DNA from: Leisingera sp. ANG59
GTDB lineage: Bacteria; Pseudomonadota; Alphaproteobacteria; Rhodobacterales; Rhodobacteraceae
NCBI RefSeq assembly: GCF_013317235.1
Contig: NZ_WLCM01000003.1
Location: 1-64,000, forward strand
Direction: 5' to 3'
Length of the DNA: 64,000 nucleotides
Below are positions 44,409 to 53,823 of the stretch, piece by piece; within the stretch, counting starts at the first letter, position 1, and each line of letters starts with the position of its first letter. Under the pieces are notes generated by a model. It saw only the letters and a list, made by a program, of their open reading frames with translations, was not told where the DNA came from and made no database searches. Position numbers and translations under genes: made by a program.

Positions 44409-45951
44409 GCCAGCGCCCCCCGCGGTCCAAAATCCAAAACGCCCCCATCGACAGCATCAGCAAGAGCAGCGCCGCACCCGCCGCCGCCTCCATCCGGTAG
44501 GCCCCCATCAGCCGGTAGATCTGCAAGGGCAGCGTTGCGAAATCCGGATCGGCGAACAGCGCCACCACGCCGAGGTCGCCCATCGACAGGGCGGCCGCCA
44601 GCCCTGCGGCAAACCCCGTCTGCGCCCGCATCCGCGGCAGGTAGACCCGGCGCACAAAGGCCCAGCCCTGCATGTCCAGCGACAGCGACAGGCGGCCATA
44701 GCGCCCCAGCACCTCCCGCGCCCGCGGCACCAGAATGCGCATGGCAAAAGGCAGCGCCATCACCGCATTGACCAGCGCCGTCACCGGCAGCGCCAGCGCA
44801 AAAGGATCTGCGACAGGGTAAATTAGGATAAACAGCCCCGTGCCGATCACCAGCGGCGAGGCCGCAAGCCCCAGGATGCCCGACAGCTCGGTCAAGCCGT
44901 TCCGCCCCGCCGCGACGGCGGCGGCCATCGGCAAGGCCAGCGCCAGCAGGATCACGGTGCTGAGCGTCGCCACCAGAATAGAATTCCCCGCGGCCTGCCA
45001 GACCGTGCCCTTCAAGCCCATGAGCCCCGGCAGCCCGGCCAGCACGATCGCAGCCAGCGGCAGCAGCAGGAACGCCGCCGACAGCACAATCCAAAAGCCA
45101 TCCAGGCCGCGCGCCAAGGCGCTTTGCCCGTCCCAGCGCCGCACCACGCGGTCCAGCCCGGCGCCAAAACCCTCTCCCGCCGACACGCGCAGCGCCACCA
45201 GTGCGGCGGCGCCTGTCAGCACCAGCTGCATGCCCGACAGCAGCGCCGCCCGGCCCAAGTCAAAATCAAACCGGAACGCCTGATAGATCGCGAGTTCAAT
45301 TGTGGTGGCCCTGGGGCCGCCGCCCAAAGTCAGCGCCACGGCAAAGCTTGACAGGCAAATGGCAAAGACCACCGTCAGCGCGCCCGGCGCCACCCGCCGC
45401 AGCATCGGCCCTTCCAGCAGCCGCCACATCGCCAGCGGCCCGGCATCCAGCTGCGCCGCCAGGCGGAAGCGTTCGGCAGGGATCTCCTGCCAGCCCTGCA
45501 GGATCAGCCGGGTCGCCAGCGGCAGGTTGAAAAAGACATGCGCCAGCACCACTCCGTGCAGCCCGTAGATCTGAACAGGCTCCAGCCCGAGGAAAATCAG
45601 CCCCTGACTCAACCATCCAGCCCGGCCGAAGACGGCCAGAAGACCCAGAATGGCAACAATGACAGGCAGGATGAAGGGCGCGCCCAAAAGGGCAATCAGC
45701 AGGCTCCGCCCCGGAAACCGCCGCCGCGCCAGCGCGCGGGCGACGGGAATGGCAAGCCCAACGCTCAAGAGCGCCGACAGGCTCGCCTGGGTCAGCGTAA
45801 ACCGCAGCGCAGCCCAGTCGCTGGCGGCAAACCCGGTGCCGGCCTCAGCCCTGTAGGCAACCGCCCCAAGGGTTCCCAATATCAGCGCAGCCACCAGAAG
45901 GGCCGCGCTGATACCGGGAAAGGCGCTTACTGGCTGAGCGCGTCCAGCCAT
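44395..45951 (-). CDS. thiP: Thiamine ABC transporter permease
   Basis: 518 residues with about 12 membrane helices in two homologous halves, each with a binding-protein-dependent transport signature (for example GWQEIPAERFRLAAQLDAGPLAMWRL, which is an EAA-type loop). The fused double permease is typical of ThiP. It overlaps thiB by 25 bp and thiQ by 14 bp. Confidence 0.92.
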   Translation of the reverse strand: MAGRAQPVSAFPGISAALLVAALILGTLGAVAYRAEAGTGFAASDWAALRFTLTQASLSALLSVGLAIPVARALARRRFPGRSLLIALLGAPFILPVIVAILGLLAVFGRAGWLSQGLIFLGLEPVQIYGLHGVVLAHVFFNLPLATRLILQGWQEIPAERFRLAAQLDAGPLAMWRLLEGPMLRRVAPGALTVVFAICLSSFAVALTLGGGPRATTIELAIYQAFRFDFDLGRAALLSGMQLVLTGAAALVALRVSAGEGFGAGLDRVVRRWDGQSALARGLDGFWIVLSAAFLLLPLAAIVLAGLPGLMGLKGTVWQAAGNSILVATLSTVILLALALPMAAAVAAGRNGLTELSGILGLAASPLVIGTGLFILIYPVADPFALALPVTALVNAVMALPFAMRILVPRAREVLGRYGRLSLSLDMQGWAFVRRVYLPRMRAQTGFAAGLAAALSMGDLGVVALFADPDFATLPLQIYRLMGAYRMEAAAGAALLLLMLSMGAFWILDRGGRWHAEA

Positions 45952-46904
45952 TCGCCCAGCGCCGCATCGCGCACCTCTGCCGCTTCCGTCTCGCTCAGCA
46001 GCAGCGATTTCTCCGGTGCGATCAGGGTGCCGAACCCTTCCGGCAGGCCCGCCGCCGGGGTCACCGCCGGATACATCCAGTTGGTGGTCGGGATGATCGA
46101 CTGGAACGCATCCGATACCATGAAGGCCAGGAACTGGTCGGCCAGCTCCGGCTGGTCGGCATTTGCCAGTTTGCCGGCAACCTCCACCTGCATGTAATGC
46201 CCCTCGTTAAAGGCCGCCGCCGCCTTGGAGCCGTCTTCCTCGGCAATCAGATGGTAGGCGGGCGAGGTGGTGTAGGAGAGCACCATGTCGGCCTCGCCTT
46301 CCAGGAACATGCCGTAAGCCTCGGACCAGCCCTTGGTCACGGTCACCACATTGTCAGAGAGGCCCTTCCAGATTTCCGGCGCCTCATCGCCATAGGCAGC
46401 TTTCACCCACAGCAGCAGGCCCAGCCCGGGGGTCGAGGAGCGCGGGTCCTGGATCACGATCTTCTTGTCGCTGGCGGCCAGCGCCTTGAAATCCGCGGGC
46501 GCCGCCGCGTCAGCGTTGTGGACAAAGGCAAAGTAGCCCCAGTCATAGGGCACAAAGGTCGCGTCGTTCCACTCCACCGGCAGCGCAAACTCGGCGCTGA
46601 CCGAATGATCCGCAAACAGGCCGGTCTCCTTGGCCGCCGCGGTCAGGTTGGTGTCGAGGCCCAGAACTACATCGGCATCGGAGCGTTCACCCTCCAGCTT
46701 GACCCGCGCCAGCAGCGCTGCGCCGTCGCCTGCGCCGACCAGTTTCAGGTCGCAGCCGCAGACCTCCTCGAACGCCTTTTCCACCGCCGGGCCGGGGCCC
46801 CAGTCGGAAACAAAGCTGTCATAGGTGTAAACGGTGAGTTCGGGCGTATCGGCAAAGGCTGCCGAGGCGCCAAGCAGTCCCGCTGCAAATGCAAGATGTT
46901 TCAT
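45927..46904 (-). CDS. thiB: Thiamine-binding periplasmic protein
   Basis: 325 residues from ATG 46904 (AAAGGAGG upstream). Signal peptide 1-18 (ending AFA-D), then ELTVYTYDSFVSDWGPGPAVEKAFE, the typical start of the ThiB/TbpA family of class II extracellular binding proteins. It captures thiamine or TPP for ThiPQ. Preceded by a TPP riboswitch. Confidence 0.93.
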   Translation of the reverse strand: MKHLAFAAGLLGASAAFADTPELTVYTYDSFVSDWGPGPAVEKAFEEVCGCDLKLVGAGDGAALLARVKLEGERSDADVVLGLDTNLTAAAKETGLFADHSVSAEFALPVEWNDATFVPYDWGYFAFVHNADAAAPADFKALAASDKKIVIQDPRSSTPGLGLLLWVKAAYGDEAPEIWKGLSDNVVTVTKGWSEAYGMFLEGEADMVLSYTTSPAYHLIAEEDGSKAAAAFNEGHYMQVEVAGKLANADQPELADQFLAFMVSDAFQSIIPTTNWMYPAVTPAAGLPEGFGTLIAPEKSLLLSETEAAEVRDAALGEWLDALSQ

Positions 46905-46949
46905 GCCATCCTCCTTTGCGGCTTTGGGCAAGGGTGGAGGCTGTCCAGT

Positions 46950-47022
46950 ACCTTCCCTCCGCCGGTGTGATCCGGTTCAGGTTCAACGGGTGTCATCTCA
47001 GCGCTGCCGCGCACCCCGAGGT
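46950..47022 (-). ncRNA. TPP riboswitch (THI element)
   Basis: On the minus strand: CTCGGGGTGCG, GCTGAGATGACACCC, GAACCTGAACCGGATCA and CCGGCGGAGGGAAGG, all conserved blocks of the TPP aptamer in order. Boundaries are approximate. It lies 46 bp upstream of thiB and would switch off the thiBPQ operon when TPP is plentiful. Confidence 0.95.
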
Positions 47023-47254
47023 GGCGCGGACATTAGGCCCGGGGCGCGGCAATGACAAGCCAAAGCCCCGACAGGACCTATGGTTCAGGCAAACTGGACC
47101 GCTGCCAGTGCCCATCCCTTGCTCATCCGGCTGAAAACATCCCGGGGGAGCCGCCCCATGCGGCGGGGGCAGCGCTCCCGTGCCCTTTGCCGCAGAGGAA
47201 TCCGCTTGAGGCACAGGCCCCTGCCCGCTAAGCACAGCGCAAAGGAGACCGCGC

Positions 47255-48355
47255 ATGTCGATGAACAGCTTTGGACACCTCTTCCGCGTCACCACCTGGG
47301 GCGAAAGCCACGGGCCTGCACTTGGCGCCACCGTCGACGGCTGCCCGCCGAACGTGCCGCTGGAGCCGGAAATGCTGCAGCAATGGCTCGACAAGCGCCG
47401 CCCCGGCCAGAACAAGAACACCACCCAGCGCAACGAGCCGGACGCGGTAAAGATCCTGTCCGGCGTGTTTGACGGCATGTCCACCGGAACCCCGATCCAG
47501 CTGATGATCGAAAACACCGATCAGCGGTCCAAGGATTACGGCGAGATTTCCCAGACCTTCCGTCCGGGCCACGCCGACATCACCTATTTCCAGAAATACG
47601 GCAACCGCGACTACCGCGGCGGCGGCCGGTCCTCGGCGCGCGAGACCGCGGCGCGGGTTGCCGCCGGCGGTGTTGCACGTGAAGCAATCAAGGCGCTGGC
47701 GCCGGGGCTGGAGATCAAGGGCTACATGACCCGAATGGGTGAACTGGAGATCGACCGCAGCCGCTTTGACTGGGACGCGATCGAGCAAAATGATTTCTGG
47801 ATTCCCGACGCAGGCGCGGTACAGGAGTGGGAAGACTACCTGCAGGGCCTGCGCAAGGCGCATGACTCGGTTGGCGCCGTTGTCGAAGTTGTCGCCCGCA
47901 ATGTCCCCGCCGGCATCGGCGCGCCGGTCTATGGCAAGCTCGACACCGATCTGGCGGCCGCGATGATGTCGATCAACGCGGTGAAAGGCGTCGAGATTGG
48001 TGAGGGCATGAATGCCGCGCGCCTCAAGGGCTCGGAAAACGCCGATGAGATATTCATGGGCGCAAACGGGCCGGAGTATTCCTCCAACCACGCCGGCGGC
48101 ATCCTGGGCGGCATTTCCACCGGCCAGGACGTGGTGGTGCGCTTTGCAGTGAAGCCGACCTCCTCAATCCTCACCCCGCGCAAGTCGATCCGCAAGGACG
48201 GCTCTGCCACCGAGGTGATCACCAAGGGCCGCCACGACCCCTGCGTCGGCATCCGCGCGGTGCCGGTGGCGGAGGCGATGATGGCCTGCGTGATCCTGGA
48301 CCACCTGCTGCTGCACCGCGGCCAGATCGGCGAAAACCAGGGCCGCATCGGCTGA
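47255..48355 (+). CDS. aroC: Chorismate synthase
   Basis: 366 residues with AAAGGAG upstream. It makes chorismate from EPSP using reduced [27 protein letters not shown] is the family's signature start; [36 protein letters not shown] and [16 protein letters not shown] are the others. Monocistronic. Confidence 0.98.
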   Translation: MSMNSFGHLFRVTTWGESHGPALGATVDGCPPNVPLEPEMLQQWLDKRRPGQNKNTTQRNEPDAVKILSGVFDGMSTGTPIQLMIENTDQRSKDYGEISQTFRPGHADITYFQKYGNRDYRGGGRSSARETAARVAAGGVAREAIKALAPGLEIKGYMTRMGELEIDRSRFDWDAIEQNDFWIPDAGAVQEWEDYLQGLRKAHDSVGAVVEVVARNVPAGIGAPVYGKLDTDLAAAMMSINAVKGVEIGEGMNAARLKGSENADEIFMGANGPEYSSNHAGGILGGISTGQDVVVRFAVKPTSSILTPRKSIRKDGSATEVITKGRHDPCVGIRAVPVAEAMMACVILDHLLLHRGQIGENQGRIG

Positions 48356-48420
48356 GAAACAGGCTCTAACAAAGGAGTTTGCCCTGATATGGTTCGGGCA
48401 ACTCCTCTCAGCCTGCGCCC

Positions 48421-48840
48421 TCAATCATGTTCGCTTGCGCATTGGCTATGGTCGCCCAGCGCGGTCAGCACCTTGCAGCAGCCGCCGCCACTGCCGCCGT
48501 CGCACAGGTGGCTGATCCGCTCCAGCTCCGCGGCCAGGCGCTCCAGCCTGGCAATCCGTGCGCGCACGTTCTGCAACTGGCTGCGGGCGATCCGGTCGGC
48601 CTCCGCGCAATCATCGCCCAGCTGCCCGTCCAGCCCCATCAGCGCCTTGATGTCCTCCAGCGAAAAGCCAAGGTCCCGGGCGTGCTTGATAAAGCCCAGC
48701 GCCTCCATGCCGTCCTGTCCGTAGCGGCGCTGGTTGCCGGCATTGCGACCCGGTTCCGGCAGCAGGCCGATCTCCTCGTAGTAGCGGATGGTTGGTACCT
48801 TCACGCCGGTGGCCTTGGACAGCTGGCCGATGGAAAACAT
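48421..48840 (-). CDS. MerR-family metal-responsive regulator
   Basis: 139 residues. N-terminal MerR winged helix (MFSIGQLSKATGVKVPTIRYYEEIGLLPEPGRN), dimerising coiled coil (about 75-112), then a Cys/His-rich C-terminus (CDG, GGGCCKVL, HSQC) of the ZntR/CadR/PbrR kind that binds Zn, Cd or Pb. A conserved Cys in GDDCAEADR (about 78) is also typical. Divergent from a cation efflux gene, whose promoter has the 19-bp spacer that MerR proteins act on. Confidence 0.88.
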   Translation of the reverse strand: MFSIGQLSKATGVKVPTIRYYEEIGLLPEPGRNAGNQRRYGQDGMEALGFIKHARDLGFSLEDIKALMGLDGQLGDDCAEADRIARSQLQNVRARIARLERLAAELERISHLCDGGSGGGCCKVLTALGDHSQCASEHD

Positions 48841-48852
48841 CGCAATGACCTC

Positions 48853-48883
48853 TTGATGCTCTAGTGACTAGAGGCCCTACATT
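48853..48883 (+). promoter_or_regulatory. MerR-type promoter/operator with 19-bp spacer
   Basis: -35 TTGATG (48853-48858) and -10 TACATT (48878-48883) are 19 bp apart, longer than the normal 17. The spacer contains a perfect inverted repeat CTCTAGT-G-ACTAGAG (48859-48873). This is the hallmark of promoters untwisted by metal-bound MerR regulators. It reads towards the efflux gene at 48914. Confidence 0.85.
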
Positions 48884-48913
48884 GATCCCGAATCAGGAAT
48901 GAGGACAAGAGCA

Positions 48914-49546
48914 ATGGCAGGCTGCTGCAATCACGAGGCCCGGTTTGACGGGGTATCGGCGGACTACAAACGCAGGCTTTGGCTGGTGATCGCCATCAAC
49001 GCCGGCATGTTCGCGGTGGAAATGGGCGCAGGCCAGCTGTCCGGCAGCCAGGCGCTGAAGGCGGACGCGCTGGACTTTCTGGGGGACGCGCTGACCTATG
49101 GCATCTCCTTGGCAGTGATCGGCGCCACCCTGCGCACCCGGGCGCTGGCAGCACTGGGCAAGGGCATCAGCCTGTTGCTCATGGGGCTGTGGGTGTTCGG
49201 CTCAACTGTCTATCAGGTGTTCTACGTCGGTGTGCCGCAGGCCCATATCATGGGGGTGATCGGTTTCATGGCGCTGGCGGCCAACCTGATCTCGGTGCTG
49301 CTCTTGGCGCGCTACAAGGACGGCGACGCCAATGTCCGCTCGGTCTGGCTGTGCTCGCGCAATGACGCTATCGGCAATGTGGCGGTGATGATCGCGGCGC
49401 TTGGCGTCTGGGGCACCGCTACCGGCTGGCCGGACCTCATTGTGGCCGGGATCATGGGCGGGCTGTTCCTGAACTCCGCCTTCCAGATCCTGGTGCAGGC
49501 CGTGCGGGAATGGCGCGAGGAAGAGGCGCACGCGGCGGTGCATTGA
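48914..49546 (+). CDS. Short cation diffusion facilitator-like efflux protein
   Basis: 210 residues from ATG 48914. N-terminal GCCNHE may be a metal-binding tail. Six predicted membrane helices; the first metal half-site DALDFLGD is the DxxxD of cation diffusion facilitators. The second site, normally HxxxD, reads CSRND, with Cys in place of His. The cytoplasmic C-terminal domain of the family is absent (ends soon after helix 6). Expected to export a soft or borderline metal under control of the divergent MerR regulator. Confidence 0.8.
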   Translation: MAGCCNHEARFDGVSADYKRRLWLVIAINAGMFAVEMGAGQLSGSQALKADALDFLGDALTYGISLAVIGATLRTRALAALGKGISLLLMGLWVFGSTVYQVFYVGVPQAHIMGVIGFMALAANLISVLLLARYKDGDANVRSVWLCSRNDAIGNVAVMIAALGVWGTATGWPDLIVAGIMGGLFLNSAFQILVQAVREWREEEAHAAVH

Positions 49547-49593
49547 TCCTAATCGCCTGTGCCGCTTACGGCACGGGCTGCGCCCTTTATCTC

Positions 49594-51096
49594 TTACGAA
49601 AACAGCCCTGCGTATTCCTCGCGCAGGGCTTTTTTCTGCACCTTGCCCATCGTGTTGCGCGGCAAGGCCTCCAGCAGGATAATCTCTTTGGGCTGCTTGA
49701 ACTTGGCCAAATGCCCGGACAACGCCGTCTTGATCGCCTCAGCACTGGTGCCCTCGCCCTCCGGCACCACCACAGCCACCACGCCCTCGCCGAAATCCGG
49801 GTGCGGCACGCCGATCACCGCGCTTTCCAGCACGCCGGGCAGGTCGTCGATCAGGCTCTCGACCTCCTTGGGATAGACATTGAATCCGCCGGTGATGATC
49901 AGATCCTTCTCGCGCCCGACGATGGTGACATAGCCATCGGCGTCGATCCTGGCCATGTCGCCGGTGATGAACCAGCCGTCCGGCTTCAGTTCCTCCGCCG
50001 TCTTCTCCGGCATCTGCCAATAGCCCTGGAACACATTCGGCCCGCGCACCTCCAGCACGCCGATCTCGCCGGCGGGCACCTCAGTCCCGTCCTTGATGAC
50101 CCGCGCCTCCACACCCGGCAGCGGGAAACCGACGGTGCCGGCCCGGCGCTCTCCGTCATAGGGGTTCGACGTGCTCATATTGGTTTCGGTCATCCCGTAG
50201 CGTTCCAGGATGCGGTGGCCAGTGCGGGCTTCCCACTGCTCATGGGTATCGACCAGCAAGGGCGCGGAGCCAGAGATGAAAAGCCGCATATTTGCCGCGC
50301 GCTCCCGCGTCAGCCGCGCATCTGCCAGCAGCCGGGTATAGAACGTCGGCACCCCCATCAGCGCGGTCGCCGTTGGCATCGCCTCCAGGATTGCATCCGC
50401 ATCGAACCCAGGCAGAAACACCACCTGGGCGCCCGCAAACAGCGCCACATTGGTTGCCACAAACAGCCCGTGGGTGTGGAAGATCGGCAGCGCATGGATC
50501 AGCACGTCGTCCTTGGTGAACCGCCAGTAGTCCCGCAAGGTCAGCGAGTTGGAAGCCAGGTTGTCATGGCTCAGCATCGCGCCCTTGGAGCGGCCGGTGG
50601 TGCCGGAAGTATAAAGGATCGCTGCCAGATCTTCTGCCTGCCGGGCAACGGGCTCAAACTGCGACTGCCCGTCCGCCAGATCCCGCAAGGTCCCCTGCCC
50701 GGCAGCATCCAGGGTCAACACCTCTGCCTCCCCGGAAACCGCGCTGATCTCCTCCAGCCGCGCCGGGTCGCAGACCACCACCCGGGGTGTTGCGTCGCCA
50801 ACGAAATAGGCAACTTCCGGCCCGGTATAGGCAGTGTTCAAGGGCAGGAAAATACCGCCGGCCATCACCGTGCCAAGGTACAGCTCAATCGCCTGGATGG
50901 TCTTCTGAACCTGCACCGCCACCCGGTCCCCCGGCTGAACACCCTGGCCCGCCAGCGCCGCCGCCATCCGCTCCGCCCCGGCAAACAGCGCACCAAATGT
51001 GACCTTGCCGCCACCGGGAAGCCGGGCAAAAACATCCTCCTCGCGCCCCAGCGAGGACTCACGCAGCTGGCGGATCAGGTGGTTGGCGTCATACAT
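49594..51096 (-). CDS. matB: Malonyl-CoA synthetase (MatB-like AMP-forming ligase)
   Basis: 500 residues from ATG 51096, chosen because AAGGAG lies just upstream. ANL-superfamily adenylating enzyme: ILYTSGTTGRSKGAML (P-loop), RYGMTETNMS, GWFITGDMARID and the catalytic lysine in PRNTMGKVQKK. RYGMTETNM and NTMGKVQKK closely fit malonyl-CoA synthetases. It makes malonyl-CoA from free malonate and CoA. The link to the FabD-like protein at 8585 is speculative. Confidence 0.85.
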   Translation of the reverse strand: MYDANHLIRQLRESSLGREEDVFARLPGGGKVTFGALFAGAERMAAALAGQGVQPGDRVAVQVQKTIQAIELYLGTVMAGGIFLPLNTAYTGPEVAYFVGDATPRVVVCDPARLEEISAVSGEAEVLTLDAAGQGTLRDLADGQSQFEPVARQAEDLAAILYTSGTTGRSKGAMLSHDNLASNSLTLRDYWRFTKDDVLIHALPIFHTHGLFVATNVALFAGAQVVFLPGFDADAILEAMPTATALMGVPTFYTRLLADARLTRERAANMRLFISGSAPLLVDTHEQWEARTGHRILERYGMTETNMSTSNPYDGERRAGTVGFPLPGVEARVIKDGTEVPAGEIGVLEVRGPNVFQGYWQMPEKTAEELKPDGWFITGDMARIDADGYVTIVGREKDLIITGGFNVYPKEVESLIDDLPGVLESAVIGVPHPDFGEGVVAVVVPEGEGTSAEAIKTALSGHLAKFKQPKEIILLEALPRNTMGKVQKKALREEYAGLFS

Positions 51097-51190
51097 CGGC
51101 GGCTCCTTCATCTGGCGGCGCCATTTGCGCGCCTTGACCCGCCGAAATCAAGCCATTGATCTTTGCGGCGCTTGGGCGCAGGGTCGCGCC

Positions 51191-52126
51191 ATGGCAGAAT
51201 CCTTAACATCGCATCGGCCTGTGCTGGCGGTCCTGCTGAAAGTGACCGCGATTGCGCTGTTCACCGCGCTGTCAGGGATCATCAAGGCCACCTCAGAGAC
51301 CGTGCCGGCAGGCGAGGCGGTGTTTTTCCGCTCCTTCTTTGCGATTCCGGTGATTGTGGTCTGGCTGGCGGCGCGGGGTCAGCTGCGCCAGGGGCTGATC
51401 ACCAGGAAACCGATGTTTCACGTGTGGCGCGGGCTGGTCGGCACTTCGGCAATGGGGATGACCTTCATGGGGCTGGCGCTGCTGCCGCTGCCGGAGGTCA
51501 CCGCCATCGGCTATGCCACCCCGATCTTCACCCTGATCCTGGCGGCGCTGTTCCTGGGCGAGACCATCCGCCTGGTGCGGATCAGTGCGGTGGCCATCGG
51601 CCTGTTGGGCGTACTCATCATGATCTGGCCGCGCCTGGGCGGCGACCTGGGCGATGGCGCCCTGCTGGGGGTGCTGCTGGTGGTCGGCGCCACGGTGGCC
51701 CGCGGCTTTGTACAGATCCACATCCGCCGCATGGTGCAGTCAGAGCATACCGCGGCCATCGTGTTCTATTTCTCGCTGACTGCCTCGGGCCTCGCACTGC
51801 TGACCGCGCCTTTCGGCTGGGTGATGCCGGATGCGCAAACCGCCGCGCTGCTGGTCAGCGCCGGGCTGGTCGGCGGGGTGGCGCAGATCCTGGTCACCTC
51901 CTCCTACCGCTTTGCGCCGGCCTCCATGCTGGCGCCTTATGACTATGCCTCGATGATCTTTGCCATCGTCATTGGCTATGTCTGGTTCGACGAATGGCCG
52001 ACGCTGGTGATGCTGGCAGGTGCTGCGCTGGTGATTGCCGGCAATGTGCTGGTGATCTGGCGCGAGCACCGGCTGGGCCTGCGGCGCGGCAAGGCCAAGC
52101 CGCTGATCGACCCGAAGGGCGGGTAA
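51191..52126 (+). CDS. EamA/DMT-family transporter
   Basis: 311 residues from ATG 51191. Ten predicted membrane helices in two EamA repeats (about 10-145 and 155-290). VFFRSFFAIPVIVVWL and AIGYATPIFTLILAALFLGE are typical of the drug/metabolite transporter superfamily. Likely exports a metabolite; substrate unknown. Divergent from matB. Confidence 0.88.
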   Translation: MAESLTSHRPVLAVLLKVTAIALFTALSGIIKATSETVPAGEAVFFRSFFAIPVIVVWLAARGQLRQGLITRKPMFHVWRGLVGTSAMGMTFMGLALLPLPEVTAIGYATPIFTLILAALFLGETIRLVRISAVAIGLLGVLIMIWPRLGGDLGDGALLGVLLVVGATVARGFVQIHIRRMVQSEHTAAIVFYFSLTASGLALLTAPFGWVMPDAQTAALLVSAGLVGGVAQILVTSSYRFAPASMLAPYDYASMIFAIVIGYVWFDEWPTLVMLAGAALVIAGNVLVIWREHRLGLRRGKAKPLIDPKGG

Positions 52127-52182
52127 CAGGCTCTAATAACGGCAAATAGCAAGAATTGAGCCTGCACCCCGCACCGGCCGGT

Positions 52183-52881
52183 TCAGATCGCGCGGGTCAG
52201 CCCCCCGTCGACACGAATGTTCTGCCCGGTGGTATAACCCGCATCATCCGAGGCCAGATAGGCCACCAGCGCTGAGATCTCGCGCGCTGTGCCATAGCGG
52301 CCCATCGGGATCCGCGCCTTGCGGTCTTCGGTTTCCGGCAGGCTGTCGATGAAGCCCGGGAGCACGTTGTTCATCCGCACGCCCTGGGCCGCGAACTTGT
52401 CGGCAAACAGTTTGGTGAAGCTTGCAAGCCCGGCCCGGAACACGCCGGAGGTCGGGAACAGCGGATCCGGCTCAAACACCGCAAAGGTGGAGATGTTGAT
52501 GATCGATCCCTTGCCCTGCGCCGCCATGATCGGCGCCACCAGCCGCGAAGGGCGGATCACGTTCATCAGGTAGTATTCCATCCCCAGATGCCAGTCGTCG
52601 TCGCTGATCTCCAGGATATCGCCCTTGGGCCCGTGGCCCGCGGAATTGACCAGGACGTCGATGCGGCCCCAGCGGTCCATCGCCTTGTCCACCAAAGCCT
52701 GCAGATCGCTTTGCTCCAGGTTGGAGCCTGTATGCCCCACCCCGCCCAGCTCCTGCGCCAGAGCCTCGCCCCTGCCGGAGGAGGAGAGGATCGCGACCTC
52801 ATACCCCTGCTCATGAAGGTGACGGGCGGCATCCGCGCCCATGCCGCTGCCCGCGGCGGTGAAGAGAGCAACTTTGGTCAT
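52183..52881 (-). CDS. Atypical short-chain dehydrogenase lacking the catalytic Tyr-Lys
   Basis: 232 residues from ATG 52881 (AAAGGAGT, spacing 8). Rossmann fold with a glycine motif GSGMGADAARHL near the start and VNSAGHG in the NAG position. The usual YxxxK is replaced: the aligned segment reads TSGVFRAGLASF, with Ser for Tyr and Arg for Lys. Similar substitutions exist in BKR-like SDR proteins (recalled). It may bind a nucleotide or ligand without being a standard dehydrogenase. Divergent from a LysR regulator 102 bp away, which probably controls it. Confidence 0.75.
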   Translation of the reverse strand: MTKVALFTAAGSGMGADAARHLHEQGYEVAILSSSGRGEALAQELGGVGHTGSNLEQSDLQALVDKAMDRWGRIDVLVNSAGHGPKGDILEISDDDWHLGMEYYLMNVIRPSRLVAPIMAAQGKGSIINISTFAVFEPDPLFPTSGVFRAGLASFTKLFADKFAAQGVRMNNVLPGFIDSLPETEDRKARIPMGRYGTAREISALVAYLASDDAGYTTGQNIRVDGGLTRAI

Positions 52882-52983
52882 GTCCATACTCCTTTGCTTG
52901 CCCCCAAAATGGCGGTGAAGGGCGCGCTTGACCAATCATGTCTCATCGCGCCAGACTGTAGCAAAACTACTGGCTGAGACCTC

Positions 52984-53820
52984 ATGCGCCTTCCCAACCT
53001 CAATGCCCTGCGGATGTTTGACGCCGCCGCCCGCCACCTGAACTTCGGCCGCGCGGCGGAGGAGCTGCACCTGACTCAAGGAGCCGTGGCGCAGCAGGTG
53101 CGGCGGCTGGAGGCGGATCTGGGGCACAAGCTGTTCCACCGCCACGCCCGCGGGCTGACGCTGACCGACACCGGGCGCAGCTACCACGCGCCGGTGCAAC
53201 AGGCCCTGGCGCTGATTCGCGAGGCAACCGACAAGCTGGCCCCGGCAGTACAACGGGTGACACTGTCGGTGCCGCCCTCCTTTGCCGCCAAATGGCTGGT
53301 GCCCCGGCTGCCGGAGTTCGAGGCGCGGCACCCGGACATCGACCTGCGGGTGGTCGCCGAGGAAAACCTGACGAATTTCAAGCGCGACGGCATCGACATT
53401 GCCATCCGCCAGGGCAGCAAACCGCAGGAAAGCAGTTTGAACTCCGCCCTCCTGTCGCTGGTGGATCTGGTGGCCGTGGCCAGGCCGGATTCGGCTCTAA
53501 TACAGGAAGAATCCTTGGAGTTGGCTGATCTCGCCCAGCACACGCTGATCCAGGACGGGCACCGGCACTGGGACCATCTGCTGCGGCAGGAGGGGCTCAC
53601 CGCCAAGGGCCGGGTGCTGCAATTCAACCAGACCGCACTGGCGATGGATGCTGCGATGAACGGCCAGGGGATTGCCCTGGTGCCGCGCATTTTCCTCGGC
53701 GGCCAGCCGCTGGAGATCCTGTGGCAGGCACCGCGCCTGGGCGATCAGGGGTTCTACGTGCTCTGGCCCAGCGCTCAGGGCCGGGCCAAGACAGTGGTGG
53801 ACTGGCTCTTGCGCCAATAA
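52984..53820 (+). CDS. LysR-family transcriptional regulator (GcvA-like)
   Basis: 278 residues. N-terminal LysR helix-turn-helix (HLNFGRAAEELHLTQGAVAQQVRRLEADLGHKLF), then an effector domain from about residue 90. MRLPNLNALRMFDAAARHLNF resembles GcvA-type members. Divergent from the atypical SDR gene, the usual sign of regulator and target. Confidence 0.9.
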   Translation: MRLPNLNALRMFDAAARHLNFGRAAEELHLTQGAVAQQVRRLEADLGHKLFHRHARGLTLTDTGRSYHAPVQQALALIREATDKLAPAVQRVTLSVPPSFAAKWLVPRLPEFEARHPDIDLRVVAEENLTNFKRDGIDIAIRQGSKPQESSLNSALLSLVDLVAVARPDSALIQEESLELADLAQHTLIQDGHRHWDHLLRQEGLTAKGRVLQFNQTALAMDAAMNGQGIALVPRIFLGGQPLEILWQAPRLGDQGFYVLWPSAQGRAKTVVDWLLRQ

Positions 53821-53823
53821 CGG

